Positions 50,963 to 61,952 of a stretch of DNA of 64,000 nt are shown here, piece after piece. How positions within the stretch are numbered: position 1 is the first letter of the stretch; the number at the start of each line of letters is the position of its first letter. The translations under genes were made by a program, and so were the position numbers. The stretch comes from Ottowia sp. (GTDB lineage Bacteria; Pseudomonadota; Gammaproteobacteria; Burkholderiales; Burkholderiaceae_C). The notes below the pieces were generated by a model, which did not search any database, was not told the DNA's origin, and was given only the letters and a program-made list of their open reading frames with translations. The stretch covers positions 1-64,000 of the forward strand of contig JALOAS010000004.1 of NCBI GenBank assembly GCA_023228705.1. Direction: 5' to 3'.

Positions 50963-51472
50963 TCAGCGGTACTGCGCATCCGCCGCGCGCGCCGCTGCAA
51001 TCTCGGGCTCGTACTTGTCGCCTATGGCCAGCAGCATTTCCTTGGTGTAGTACAGGTCACCCCGCGTCTCGCCGTGAAATTCAAGGATGTGCGTCATCAC
51101 GATGGAATCGGTGGGGCAGGCCTCTTCGCAGAACCCGCAATAGATGCACTTGACGAGGTCGATATCGTAGCGCGTGGTGCGGCGCGTCCCGTCGTCGCGC
51201 TGGTGCGACTCGATGATGATGGCCAGCGCCGGGCACACCGCCTCGCACAGCTTGCAGGCAATGCAGCGTTCCTCGCCATTTTCATAGCGACGCAGCGCGT
51301 GCAGGCCGCGGAAACGCGGCGAGCGCGGGGTTTTTTCTTCCGGGTACTGAATGGTGACCTTGTTGCCCAGCGCGTAGCGGCCGGTCAACGCCATGGCCTT
51401 GAACAGCTCCCCGAGCATGAAGCTCTTGAGAAAGTTGCGCAGTGAAAACGGTTCGGCGACAAAAGAGGACAC
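50963..51472 (-). CDS. nuoI: NADH-quinone oxidoreductase subunit I
   Basis: Peripheral-arm subunit carrying clusters N6a and N6b. Two 4Fe-4S motifs are complete: CIACKLCEAVCP (Cys70, 73, 76, 80) and CIYCGFCEEACP (Cys109, 112, 115, 119). 169 residues. It starts 21 bp after the nuoH stop. Confidence 0.97.
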   Translation of the reverse strand: MSSFVAEPFSLRNFLKSFMLGELFKAMALTGRYALGNKVTIQYPEEKTPRSPRFRGLHALRRYENGEERCIACKLCEAVCPALAIIIESHQRDDGTRRTTRYDIDLVKCIYCGFCEEACPTDSIVMTHILEFHGETRGDLYYTKEMLLAIGDKYEPEIAAARAADAQYR

Positions 51473-51493
51473 GATAGTGCTCCTTGCTTGGCC

Positions 51494-52576
51494 CTAGAGC
51501 CAGATGTTCCAGGGGCTGATGATCCAGGCGGCCACGACCAGCAGCCAGATCAGCGTGACCGGAATGAAGACCTTCCAGCCCAGCCGCATGATCTGGTCGT
51601 AGCGGAAACGCGGGAACGAAGCGCGGTACCAGATGAACAGGCAGACCATGGCAAAGGTCTTGAGCCCCAGCCAGATCCAGCCGGGCACCCAGGTGAACGG
51701 CGCGATGTCCAGCGGCGGCAGCCAGCCGCCCAGGAACATGACAACGGCAAGCACCGACACCAGCCACATGTTGGCGTACTCGGCCAGGAAGAAGATGGCA
51801 AAGCCCATGCCCGAGTACTCGACCATGTGCCCGGCCACGATCTCGGACTCGCCCTCGACCATGTCAAACGGATGGCGCGCGACCTCGGCCACGCTGGAAA
51901 TCTGGTAGACGACGAAAATGGGCAGCAGCGGCAGCCAGTTCCAGGACAGGAACGACAGCCCCATGTCGGCAAACAGGCCCTGCCCCTGCCCCATCACGAT
52001 GGCCGAGAGGTTGAGGCTGCCCGAGACCATGACCACCACCAGCAGGCAGAATCCCAGCGCGATCTCGTAGCTGATCATTTGCGCGGTGGCGCGCAGCGCG
52101 CCCATGAGCGCATACTTGGAGTTGGACGCCCAGCCGGCAATGATGACCGCGTACACCTCTATGGACACGATGGCCAGCAGCAGCAGCAGGCCGGCGTTGG
52201 CGTTGGACAGCGCCACCTCGGGGCCGAAGGGAATCACGGCCCACGCCACCAGCGCCGGCGTGATCGACATCAGCGGCCCCAGGAAGAACAGCCCCTTGGC
52301 CGCTGCCGTGGGACGGATGATTTCCTTGGTCAGCAGCTTGAGCGCGTCGGCAATGGGCTGCAGCAAGCCGGCCGGGCCCACGCGGTTGGGGCCGATGCGG
52401 TCCTGCATCCAGCCCAGCAGCTTGCGCTCCCACAGCGTGAGGTACGCCACCGCACCGAGCAGCGGCAGCAGCACGGCCACGATCTTGATCAGGTTCCAGA
52501 CCACCGGCCATGTGGCGCCGGTCCACCAGGCGCCGGCAAACAGGGTCTGCCCACCGTTGTAGAAGGTATCGATCAC
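51494..52576 (-). CDS. nuoH: NADH-quinone oxidoreductase subunit H
   Basis: Quinone-site membrane subunit, 360 residues with eight main helices. TLWERKLLGWMQDRIGPNRVGP and PFDMVEGESEIVAGHMVEYSGM are the conserved quinone-chamber loops. I place the start at GTG 52576, overlapping the nuoG stop as GTGA; the open frame further upstream is inside nuoG. Confidence 0.95.
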   Translation of the reverse strand: MIDTFYNGGQTLFAGAWWTGATWPVVWNLIKIVAVLLPLLGAVAYLTLWERKLLGWMQDRIGPNRVGPAGLLQPIADALKLLTKEIIRPTAAAKGLFFLGPLMSITPALVAWAVIPFGPEVALSNANAGLLLLLAIVSIEVYAVIIAGWASNSKYALMGALRATAQMISYEIALGFCLLVVVMVSGSLNLSAIVMGQGQGLFADMGLSFLSWNWLPLLPIFVVYQISSVAEVARHPFDMVEGESEIVAGHMVEYSGMGFAIFFLAEYANMWLVSVLAVVMFLGGWLPPLDIAPFTWVPGWIWLGLKTFAMVCLFIWYRASFPRFRYDQIMRLGWKVFIPVTLIWLLVVAAWIISPWNIWL

Positions 52577-54690
52577 CAGGCAGCCCCCGCTTTGCCGTCG
52601 GTCGTCAACTGCAGCGACGGCGCGCGGCGCACGATGCCATCGAGCTGGTAGATGCCGACGGGGTTGAGCGTCACGGACTGCCCGGAAACATCTATGGCTG
52701 CGTCGCTGCGGTTGTCCAGCCTGTCCTGCGCGACAAATTCGGCGTCCGCACCGCCCAGCGCGTCCAGGCGCACTTCCTCGGACGACTGGTACGCTGGCGC
52801 GCCGATCTGCATCAGGTCGCCCAGCACGCGCAGCACCTTCCAGGCCGGGCGCGTGGCGCCCAGCGGCCCGACCACCGCATGGAAGCTCTGCACGCGCGCC
52901 TCGGCGTTGATGTACGTGCCCGAGGTCTCGCTGAACGGCGAAACAGGCAGCAGCACGTCGCTGATGTCCAGGTTGGCCTTGAACGGGCTGAGCGTGACCA
53001 CCATGTCGCAGCCGGTGAGCGGCACGCCACGCGTATCGGCGCCCGGTTCGCAATGCAGCAGCAGCGCCGCCTTGAGGCCGCCATCAAGCATCTGGCGTGC
53101 GTTGAGACCCTCTGTGCCGGGAACTGCAGCCACCAGCTGCGCGCCCACCGTGTTGGCGGCCTCGGTCAGGTTGCCAACGGTGGCGCTGGTGTACTCGGCA
53201 ATCCAGCCCGCCAGCGCCAGCAGGCTCTCGGCCGCCGGGTGCTGCACGGCCGCGTTGCCCAGCAGCACGGCCTTGCGCTTGCCACCCAGGATGACCTGCG
53301 CCAGCGCGCGCGACGCGTCGCTGGGCGGGGCGTCCACGGGAGCAGCAATGCCCTTTTCTGCCGCCACCGCAGCCGCCACCTCCGCCAGCATGCGCGTCCA
53401 GTCACCCGGCTCGGCCACCGAGAACGCCGCCAGCGGCATGGCCCAGGCCTTGGGCCCATCGAGCATGGGCTGCGACGTCAGCGCGGCAACCTGCGCGCCG
53501 CCGTCACGCACGGCACGGCGGATGCGCGCGGCAAACAGGGGATGGTCCTTGCGCAGGTTGCCGCCTATGACCAGTACCGAATCCAGCTCGGCCAGCGCGG
53601 CAATGGAGCTGCCCAGCCAGCGGATGCCCTCGTGGGCGACGAACTGGCTGTTGCGCAGCCGGTAGTCGATATTCTGGCTGCCCAGCCCATGGATGAGCTG
53701 GCGCATCAGGAACAGCTCCTCCAGCGTGCTGTGCGGGCTCACCAGTGCACCGATGGCGCCGGCGCCGTGCTGCTCGCGGATACCGGCCAGGCCGTTGGCC
53801 ACGTACTCCAGCGCCGTCTGCCAGTCCACTTCCTGCCACGCCCCGCCCTGCTTGAGCATGGGCTGCGTCAGCCGCTCGTCGCTGTTCAGCGCCTCGTAGG
53901 AAAAGCGGTCGCGGTCGGCCAGCCAGCACTCATTGACCGGCTCATTTTCCAGTGCCACCACGCGCAGGACCTTGTTGTTCTTGACCTGCATCTCCATGTT
54001 GGCGCCGGTGGCGTCGTGCGGGCTGATGCTCTTGCGTCGCGCCAGCTCCCAGGTGCGCGCGGCAAACCGGAACGGCTTGCTGGTGAGCGCACCGACCGGG
54101 CAGATGTCGATCATGTTGCCCGAGAGCTCGGAGTCGACCGACGTGCTCAGGTACGTCTGGATTTCCTCGAACTCGCCGCGGGCCACCATGCCGTATTCCC
54201 TGATGCCGCCCACTTCCTCGCCAAAGCGGACGCAGCGCGTGCAGTGGATGCAGCGCGTCATCTCGAGCATGGAAATCAGCGGGCCCGCCTCCTTGGCCGA
54301 GACCGCGCGCTTTTCCTCGATGTAGCGCGTGCCGGACCAGCCATACCCCACGGCCAGGTCCTGGAGCTGGCATTCACCGCCCTGGTCGCAGATGGGGCAA
54401 TCGAGCGGGTGGTTGATGAGCAGGAACTCCATCACCACCTTTTGCGCCTTGATCGCCTTCTCGTTGTTGGTATGCACGACCATGCCGTCGGCCACCGGCA
54501 TGGCGCAGGCCGGCATGATCTTGCGCTGGCCTTCTATGTCGACCAGGCACATGCGGCAGTTGGCGGCAATCGTCAGCTTGTGGTGATAGCAAAAATGCGG
54601 GATATAGATGCCCGCCTGGCGCGCTGCCTCGATCAGCATCGTGCCTTTGGTGGTTTGCACCTTCTTGCCGTCAATTTCCAGTTCAACCAT
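52573..54690 (-). CDS. nuoG: NADH-quinone oxidoreductase subunit G
   Basis: Largest peripheral-arm subunit, 705 residues, somewhat shorter than many NuoG proteins. Cluster ligands: 2Fe-2S Cys34, 45, 48, 62; then the His/Cys site HPLDCPICDQGGECQLQD and the 4Fe-4S set CIHCTRCVRF. The rest is a molybdopterin-oxidoreductase-like fold without cofactor. It lies 20 bp after nuoF. Confidence 0.96.
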   Translation of the reverse strand: MVELEIDGKKVQTTKGTMLIEAARQAGIYIPHFCYHHKLTIAANCRMCLVDIEGQRKIMPACAMPVADGMVVHTNNEKAIKAQKVVMEFLLINHPLDCPICDQGGECQLQDLAVGYGWSGTRYIEEKRAVSAKEAGPLISMLEMTRCIHCTRCVRFGEEVGGIREYGMVARGEFEEIQTYLSTSVDSELSGNMIDICPVGALTSKPFRFAARTWELARRKSISPHDATGANMEMQVKNNKVLRVVALENEPVNECWLADRDRFSYEALNSDERLTQPMLKQGGAWQEVDWQTALEYVANGLAGIREQHGAGAIGALVSPHSTLEELFLMRQLIHGLGSQNIDYRLRNSQFVAHEGIRWLGSSIAALAELDSVLVIGGNLRKDHPLFAARIRRAVRDGGAQVAALTSQPMLDGPKAWAMPLAAFSVAEPGDWTRMLAEVAAAVAAEKGIAAPVDAPPSDASRALAQVILGGKRKAVLLGNAAVQHPAAESLLALAGWIAEYTSATVGNLTEAANTVGAQLVAAVPGTEGLNARQMLDGGLKAALLLHCEPGADTRGVPLTGCDMVVTLSPFKANLDISDVLLPVSPFSETSGTYINAEARVQSFHAVVGPLGATRPAWKVLRVLGDLMQIGAPAYQSSEEVRLDALGGADAEFVAQDRLDNRSDAAIDVSGQSVTLNPVGIYQLDGIVRRAPSLQLTTDGKAGAAW

Positions 54691-54710
54691 GAAATTCTTT
54701 CAACCGGCCT

Positions 54711-56053
<1,343 letters not shown>

Positions 56054-56057
<4 letters not shown>

Positions 56058-56581
56058 GCCTTGCCCTCCGCCGCGGTGAGCTCGGCCACCAGCTGGTCCA
56101 GCCTGTCTTCGGTCATGAAGCTGCACATGCTGCGGTCGTTGACGATCATGACCGGCGCATCGGCGCAGGCGCCCAGGCACTCGCAGTGGGCCACCGTGAA
56201 CAGGCCGTCGGCGGTGGTCTGGCCGTCTTCTATGCCCAGCTTGTCGGTCAGGTGCTTGAGCGCACGCGCCGCGCCGTGCAACTGACACGGCAGGTTGGTG
56301 CACATGTTGATCTTGTAGCGGCCCACCGGCTGCGTGTTGCACATGTCGTAGAAGGTGGTGGCCTCGTGCACGGAAATGGGCTCTATGTCCAGGTAGCGGG
56401 CCAGGGCCTTTTCACTCTCGGGACTGATCCAGCCCTGCTCGTCCTGCACGATGGCCAGGCACGCCAGGATCGCCGAGCGGCGCTGCTCGGGCGGGTACTT
56501 GACCACTTCCTGGTCAAAGCGGGCGATGGTCGCTTCGGAAAACCGCGCCACCGGTGCGTCGGCTACGGTGCTGATGCTCAT
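56054..56581 (-). CDS. nuoE: NADH-quinone oxidoreductase subunit E
   Basis: Thioredoxin-like subunit with cluster N1a, 175 residues. The 2Fe-2S ligands are Cys94 and Cys99 (MCTNLPC) and Cys135 and Cys139 (CECLGAC). Overlaps by 4 bp both nuoD upstream and nuoF downstream. Confidence 0.97.
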
Positions 56582-57831
56582 CGGTCAATTTCTCCAAATA
56601 CAACGTCCAGGCTGCCGATGATGGTCGTCACGTCGGTCATCATGTGCCCGCGCGCCAGCTCGTCGAAGGCGGCCAGGTGCGGGAAGCCCGCGGCACGTAT
56701 CTTCAGGCGGTACGGCTTGTTGGCACCGTCGCTGAGGATGTAGATGCCAAACTCGCCCTTGGGGTGCTCGATCGCCGCGTACGCCTCGCCCTCGGGCACG
56801 TACATGCCCTCGGTCGTGAGCTTGAAGTGGTGGATGAGGTCCTCCATGCCGGTCTTCATGCGCTCGCGCGGCGGCAGCGCCACCTTGTAGTTGTCGACGA
56901 TGACCGGGCCCGGGTTCTCGCGCAGCCAGTCTATGCACTGCTGGATGATGCGGTTGGACTGGCGCATCTCTTCGATGCGAACCAGGTAGCGGTCGTAGCA
57001 GTCGCCGGTCTTGCCCACCGGGATGTCAAATTCCAGCTGGTCGTAGACTTCGTAAGGCTGCATGCGCCGCAGGTCCCAGGCCACGCCCGAGCCGCGCAGC
57101 ATGGGGCCGGTCATGCCCAGGTTGATGGCGCGCTCGGCCGAGACCACGCCCACGCCCACGGTGCGCTGCTTCCAGATACGGTTTTCCGTGAGCAGGACCT
57201 CGTATTCATCCATGTGCTTGGGAAAGCGCTCGACGAAGTCTTGGATGAAGTCCAGCAGCGAGCCCTGGCGGTTGGCGTTGATGCGCGCCAGCGACTTGGC
57301 GCTGCGCACCTTGCTGGGCGCGTACTGCGGCATGGTGTCGGGCAGGTCGCGGTAGACGCCACCGGGGCGAAAGTACGCCGCGTGCATGCGCGCGCCGGAC
57401 GCGGCCTCGTACATGTCGAACAGGTCCTCGCGCTCGCGGAAGGTGTAGATGAGCACGGTGGACGAGCCGCAGTCGTGCCCGTGCGAGCCCAGCCACATCA
57501 GGTGGTTCATGATCCGCGTGATCTCGGAGAACATGACCCGGATGTACTGTGCCCGTATCGGCACCTCAATGCCCATCAGCTTTTCTATGGCCAGGCAGTA
57601 CGCGTGCTCGTTGCTCATCATGGACACGTAGTCCAGGCGGTCCATGTACGGCAGCGACTGGATGTAGGTCTTGTGCTCGGCCAGCTTCTCGGTGGCGCGG
57701 TGCAGCAGGCCCACGTGCGGGTCTGCGCGCTGCACGACCTCGCCGTCGAACTCCAGCACCAGGCGCAGCACCCCGTGCGCGGCCGGGTGCTGCGGGCCGA
57801 AGTTGACCGTGTAGTTCTTGATTTCAGCCAT
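56578..57831 (-). CDS. nuoD: NADH-quinone oxidoreductase subunit D
   Basis: 49-kDa-type quinone-site subunit, 417 residues. The family's usual start MAEIKNYTVNFGPQHPAAHG is at 57831; six further in-frame codons to 57849 are less likely. FGPQHPAAHGVLRL and the conserved C-terminal IIGSLDVVFGEIDR are clear. Overlaps nuoC by 8 bp. Confidence 0.97.
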   Translation of the reverse strand: MAEIKNYTVNFGPQHPAAHGVLRLVLEFDGEVVQRADPHVGLLHRATEKLAEHKTYIQSLPYMDRLDYVSMMSNEHAYCLAIEKLMGIEVPIRAQYIRVMFSEITRIMNHLMWLGSHGHDCGSSTVLIYTFREREDLFDMYEAASGARMHAAYFRPGGVYRDLPDTMPQYAPSKVRSAKSLARINANRQGSLLDFIQDFVERFPKHMDEYEVLLTENRIWKQRTVGVGVVSAERAINLGMTGPMLRGSGVAWDLRRMQPYEVYDQLEFDIPVGKTGDCYDRYLVRIEEMRQSNRIIQQCIDWLRENPGPVIVDNYKVALPPRERMKTGMEDLIHHFKLTTEGMYVPEGEAYAAIEHPKGEFGIYILSDGANKPYRLKIRAAGFPHLAAFDELARGHMMTDVTTIIGSLDVVFGEIDR

Positions 57832-58465
57832 GGGTTTGGGTCTGGTCAACTGGGGCTCCGCGAAAGCCCGCGTACTTCTCCTCGCGCACCACGCGCGGCG
57901 TGACTTCGCGCGGGACGATGGTCACCGGCTGGTAAATCACCCGCTGGCGCTCGGCATCGTAGCGCATCTCGGTGTAGCCCGACAGCGGGAAGTCCTTGCG
58001 AAACGGATGACCGATGAAGCCGTAATCGGTCAGGATGCGACGCAGGTCCGGATGGCCCTCGAAGACGATTCCGTACAGGTCAAAGGCCTCGCGCTCGAAC
58101 CAGTTGGTTGCGGCCCAGACGTCGATCACCGACGGCAGCAGCGGAAACTCGTCGTCCGGGCAGAACACGCGCACGCGCAGCCGCTGGTTCAGGCGCACCG
58201 ACAGCAGGTGCACCACCACCGCAAAGCGCCTGCCCTCCCAGGGCCGGTTCTTGTACGTGGAATAGTCGACGCCGCAGAGGTCTATGAGCGTGTCGAAGGC
58301 GCAGGACTCGTGGTCGTGCAGGATGCGCATGGCCGACAGGTAGTTTTCAGCCGCGACGGTCACCGTGACCTCTTCCAGCGCCACCTCCATGTACACGACC
58401 AGCTCGCCCAGCGCGCGGGCGACATGGTCCCGGAGCGCCTCGGGCGCAATTGCGTATCCAGCCAT
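57824..58465 (-). CDS. nuoC: NADH-quinone oxidoreductase subunit C
   Basis: 30-kDa-type peripheral subunit, 213 residues. The signature WFEREAFDLYGIVFEGHPDL followed by RRILTDYGFIGHPFRKDFPL is complete. AAGGGCC precedes the ATG at 58465; the frame stays open to 58735 but runs antiparallel-free over nuoB, so the shorter start is right. Confidence 0.96.
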   Translation of the reverse strand: MAGYAIAPEALRDHVARALGELVVYMEVALEEVTVTVAAENYLSAMRILHDHESCAFDTLIDLCGVDYSTYKNRPWEGRRFAVVVHLLSVRLNQRLRVRVFCPDDEFPLLPSVIDVWAATNWFEREAFDLYGIVFEGHPDLRRILTDYGFIGHPFRKDFPLSGYTEMRYDAERQRVIYQPVTIVPREVTPRVVREEKYAGFRGAPVDQTQTHG

Positions 58466-58466
58466 G

Positions 58467-58949
58467 TCAGGCCCTTGCAAAGGTATGGGTGCGCCGTACC
58501 TTCTGCTGCAGCTGGATGATGCCGTACAGCAGCGCTTCGGCCGTCGGCGGGCAGCCGGGCACATACACGTCGACGGGCACGATGCGGTCGCAGCCGCGCA
58601 CCACCGAATAGCTGTAGTGGTAATAGCCGCCGCCATTGGCGCACGAGCCCATGGAGATGACCCAGCGCGGCTCGGCCATCTGGTCGTAGACGCGGCGCAG
58701 CGGCGGCGCCATCTTGTTGCACAGCGTGCCGGCAACGATCATCAGGTCCGACTGGCGCGGGCTGGCACGGAACACTTCGGCGCCAAAGCGCGCTATGTCG
58801 TAGCGCGCGGCCGACGCATGCATCATCTCGACGGCGCAGCAGGCCAGGCCAAACGTGACCGGCCAGAACGAGCCGGTCTTGGCCCAGTTGATGGCCGCGT
58901 CCATGCCGGTCAGCATGAAGCCCTTTTGCGCCTGATAGGTCTTGTTCAT
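58467..58949 (-). CDS. nuoB: NADH-quinone oxidoreductase subunit B
   Basis: PSST-type subunit that holds cluster N2 next to quinone, 160 residues. Ligands Cys37 and Cys38 (GLACCAVEMMH), Cys103 (MGSCANGGGYYHYSY) and Cys133 (VPGCPPTAEALLYG). GGAG lies about 9 nt before the ATG at 58949; a TTG one codon earlier is possible. It is 1 bp upstream of nuoC. Confidence 0.97.
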   Translation of the reverse strand: MNKTYQAQKGFMLTGMDAAINWAKTGSFWPVTFGLACCAVEMMHASAARYDIARFGAEVFRASPRQSDLMIVAGTLCNKMAPPLRRVYDQMAEPRWVISMGSCANGGGYYHYSYSVVRGCDRIVPVDVYVPGCPPTAEALLYGIIQLQQKVRRTHTFARA

Positions 58950-58982
58950 CAAGTCAACTCCGGTGGAAGCCTTCTGGCCACC

Positions 58983-59342
58983 TTACTCCCAATTGAGAGC
59001 CCCTTTTTTCCACTCGTACACGAAGCCTATGACCAGGATGGTGAGGAAAATGAGCACGGCGACAAAGGCCGGGCCGCCCACTTCCTTCATGGTGACCGCC
59101 CAGGGAAACAGGAACGCGATCTCCAGATCGAAGATGATGAAGAGGATAGCCACGAGGTAGAAGCGCACGTCAATCTTCATGCGCGCGTCCTCGAACGCCT
59201 CGAACCCGCATTCATAGGGGGCGTTCTTGCCGGGGTCGGGCTTGTGCGGCTGCAGGAAGTCGCCGATCACCAGGCAGGCCACGCCCACGGCGAGCCCCAC
59301 CAGGATGAACAGCAGCACGGGAAGATAGTCGGCCAGGATCAT
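58983..59342 (-). CDS. nuoA: NADH-quinone oxidoreductase subunit A
   Basis: Small three-helix subunit, 119 residues, first gene of the complete 14-gene operon. YECGFEAFEDARMKIDVRFYL is the conserved loop with the Cys and acidic residues near the quinone site, and FDLEIAFLFPW follows. It lies 62 bp downstream of the tRNA-Leu gene. Confidence 0.97.
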   Translation of the reverse strand: MILADYLPVLLFILVGLAVGVACLVIGDFLQPHKPDPGKNAPYECGFEAFEDARMKIDVRFYLVAILFIIFDLEIAFLFPWAVTMKEVGGPAFVAVLIFLTILVIGFVYEWKKGALNWE

Positions 59343-59404
59343 GACGGATTCGCGGTATCGGCAGCGATGCCGGGAGTTTCACGGCGCCCCGCGGGGCGCT
59401 TGTC

Positions 59405-59489
59405 TGGTGCCGTCGGCGAGACTCGAACTCGCACAGCTTTCGCCACTACCCCCTCAAGATAGCGTGTCTACCAGTTCCACCACGACGGC
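59405..59489 (-). tRNA. tRNA-Leu (GAG anticodon)
   Basis: An 85-nt class II tRNA including an encoded CCA end. Acceptor arms GCCGTCG and CGACGGC pair. The anticodon stem CTATC/GGTAG encloses the loop TTGAGGG with anticodon GAG, a variable arm follows, and the T-arm reads GCGAGTTCGAGTCTCGC. Location between secG and nuoA is typical for Burkholderiales. Confidence 0.95.
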
Positions 59490-59612
59490 TTTGAGTGGCG
59501 CGCTCCGCAGCCCGACCGGGCCGGGGACCGCGCCGTTGGAAACACTGAAGTTTACTAGGAAAACGCGAGGTTCCGACAAAAAAGGAGATCAAAGACCCAG
59601 CGAGGCCCTCCG

Positions 59613-60092
59613 CTATTCGCCCGGAATGGCATCGGCACCCGACGCGGGCTCCTCGGACTCGGCGGATTCTGCCGCTGCGCCCGGCGCCGGCGCGCCGGCG
59701 TCACCGGCTGCGCTTTCATGCGCCGGAATCGCATCGGCCGCGCCATCGGCGGCAGGCGCCGCGGGCGGCGCCGGCACGGCAGCCTCGCCCGGCTTCTGCT
59801 GCAGCGTCACCGGCGCGCGCTCCAGGACACTGCCGCCAGACGACGCGGACGGCGCGCTGTAGCCAAAGTATGCCAGCACCAGCGTCGTGGTCAGGAAGAT
59901 GGTTGCCAGCACGGCCGTCGTGTGCGACAGGAAGGTGGCGCCGCCCGATGCGCTCAGCAGGCTGCCCGAGGCACCGCTGCCAAAGCCGGTGCCCATGTCC
60001 GCGCCCTGGCCATGCTGCACCAGGATCACGCCCACCAAGGCGAGCGCCGACACGATCTGCACGATCAGCGCCACGTTCAACAAGATATTCAT
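59613..60092 (-). CDS. secG: preprotein translocase subunit SecG
   Basis: Small membrane subunit of the Sec translocon. The first ~80 residues contain two helices joined by the conserved HGQGADMGTGFGSGASGSLL segment. At 159 residues it is longer than most SecG proteins because of a C-terminal Ala/Pro/Glu-rich tail (about residues 90-159). Its ATG overlaps the tpiA stop by 4 bp. Confidence 0.95.
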   Translation of the reverse strand: MNILLNVALIVQIVSALALVGVILVQHGQGADMGTGFGSGASGSLLSASGGATFLSHTTAVLATIFLTTTLVLAYFGYSAPSASSGGSVLERAPVTLQQKPGEAAVPAPPAAPAADGAADAIPAHESAAGDAGAPAPGAAAESAESEEPASGADAIPGE

Positions 60093-60883
60093 TCAAGCTT
60101 CCCCATCGCGCCAGCGCCAGGCATTGCGCTCCGGCCTGCCGCTTCAACTATGTCCACAAAATCATCGGCCACCCGGGCCGCGCCGCCGACCAGGCCGCCA
60201 TCTATGTCCGGCTGTGCGAGCAAGTCAGCCGCGTTGGCCGGATTCATGCTGCCGCCGTAGACGATGCGCACGCGCTCCGCCGCCACGCCGCGCTGCGCCA
60301 TTTGCTCGCGCAGCGCCGCATGGACCTGCTGCGCCTGCGCCGGACTGGCGGTCTGCCCCGTTCCTATGGCCCAGACCGGCTCGTACGCCAGCACCACCTC
60401 GGCCAGGCGCTGGCCCAGCGCCCGGGCCACCGCGTCCAGCTGATGCCCGAGGACCCAGTCGGTCCAGCCCGCGTCGCGCTGCTGCGCGGTTTCACCCAGG
60501 CAGACGATGGGCGTGAGGCCGGCGTCCAGCGCGCGCTGCGTCTTTTGCGCAACGGCCAGGTTGCTCTCGTGCTGGTGCTGGCGCCGCTCGCTGTGGCCAA
60601 CGATGCAGTAGCGAACACCCAGCTCCCTGAGCATGGCGCCCGACACGTCGCCCGTGTATGCGCCGTCTGCCTCTGCCGCCACGTCCTGCGCCCCCAGCAG
60701 CAGCTGCGCCTGCCCCTGCAGGACCTCGGCCACCGCCGCCACGTGCACCGGCGGCGGGCAGATCACGACATCGCAGGGCAGATGGCCCGGCAGCCGCTCC
60801 AGGACCTCGGCTGCCAGTGCCCGGTTGGCCGCGAGCGAGCCGGTCATCTTCCAGTTGCCGGCAACCAGCTTCCTGCGCGTCAC
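60089..60883 (-). CDS. tpiA: triosephosphate isomerase
   Basis: Interconverts glyceraldehyde-3-phosphate and dihydroxyacetone phosphate. 264 residues. Catalytic residues: Lys12 (GNWKM), His97 (VGHSERR) and Glu168 (AYEPVWAIGTG). The start is GTG 60883, overlapping the quinone oxidoreductase stop as GTGA, with secG following. Confidence 0.97.
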   Translation of the reverse strand: MTRRKLVAGNWKMTGSLAANRALAAEVLERLPGHLPCDVVICPPPVHVAAVAEVLQGQAQLLLGAQDVAAEADGAYTGDVSGAMLRELGVRYCIVGHSERRQHQHESNLAVAQKTQRALDAGLTPIVCLGETAQQRDAGWTDWVLGHQLDAVARALGQRLAEVVLAYEPVWAIGTGQTASPAQAQQVHAALREQMAQRGVAAERVRIVYGGSMNPANAADLLAQPDIDGGLVGGAARVADDFVDIVEAAGRSAMPGAGAMGKLE

Positions 60884-61899
60884 GCGGCGCCCCAGGTCAG
60901 GACGATCTTGCCGATGTGCCGGCTGCTTTCCATCAGCGCATGCGCACGCGCGGCACCGCTGGGCAGACCCTCGCCAGGCTGCAGCGCATCAAAGGTCTGG
61001 TGGATCACCGGCCGCACCGTGCCGGCCTCAAGCCAGGGCCAGACCCGCTCGCGCAGCGCGCGGGCGATCGCGCCCTTGAACGCCACCGGGCGTGCGCGCA
61101 GCGTGGAACCCGTGATTATCAGGCGCCGGCGCATGACCAGCCCGGCGTTGAACTCGGCCCGGGCACCGCCCAGCAACGCGATGATGACCAGCCGGCCGTC
61201 CTCGGCCAGGAGCTCGACCTCGCGCTTGACGTAGTCACCTGCGACCATGTCCAGGACGACGTCGACGCCACGGCCGTCGGTGAGTTCGCGCACCGCCTCG
61301 GCAAAGTCGGCCTCCTTGTAGTTGATGGCATGGTCGGCACCAAGCGCCACACAGGCCGCGCACTTCGCTTCGCTGCCGGCAGTGGCGATGACCGTGGCAC
61401 CAGCCGCCCTGGCCAGCTGGATCGCGGCCACGCCTATGCCGCTGGAGCCGCCCTGCACCAGCAGGGTTTCGCCCGGCTGCAGGCGCCCGCGGTCAAACAC
61501 GTTGCTCCAGACCGTGAAGAACGTCTCGGGCAGCGCGGCCGCCTCGACGTCACTCAGTCCGGCCGGCACGGGCAGGCACTGCGCAACGGGTGCCACGCAG
61601 TATTCGGCGTAGCCGCCACCGGCCACCAGCGCGCAGACGCGGTCGCCCGGCGCCAGGCCCGCCTCGGCCATGGCCTGCGCATCACCATCGGCAATGCGCC
61701 CGGCCACCTCCAGCCCCGGCAGGTCCGAGGCACCGGGAGGCGGCGCGTAGTTGCCCTTGCGCTGGAAGACATCGGGCCGGTTGACGCCCGATGCCGCCAC
61801 GGCGATCAGGACCTCGCCGGCGCCGGCCACCGGCCGCTCGCGCTGCGCCGGGACCAGGACCTGGGGGCCGCCAAACGCGTCAATGGCGATGCATTTCAT
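60880..61899 (-). CDS. NAD(P)H quinone oxidoreductase, zinc-independent medium-chain type
   Basis: Quinone reductase of the medium-chain dehydrogenase superfamily (TIGR02824/PIG3 type), 339 residues. The N-terminal catalytic domain has ASGVNRPDVFQRKGNY, without zinc-binding Cys clusters. The Rossmann site is GGSSGIGVAAIQLARAAG. The start ATG 61899 has AAGGACA upstream. It lies between pnp (53 bp) and tpiA (4-bp overlap), an order common in Burkholderiales. Confidence 0.92.
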   Translation of the reverse strand: MKCIAIDAFGGPQVLVPAQRERPVAGAGEVLIAVAASGVNRPDVFQRKGNYAPPPGASDLPGLEVAGRIADGDAQAMAEAGLAPGDRVCALVAGGGYAEYCVAPVAQCLPVPAGLSDVEAAALPETFFTVWSNVFDRGRLQPGETLLVQGGSSGIGVAAIQLARAAGATVIATAGSEAKCAACVALGADHAINYKEADFAEAVRELTDGRGVDVVLDMVAGDYVKREVELLAEDGRLVIIALLGGARAEFNAGLVMRRRLIITGSTLRARPVAFKGAIARALRERVWPWLEAGTVRPVIHQTFDALQPGEGLPSGAARAHALMESSRHIGKIVLTWGAA

Positions 61900-61952
61900 G
61901 GCTTGTCCTTTGCATCTGGCGCCGCCGCCGGGCGACGCTTGCAGCGGGCGGG

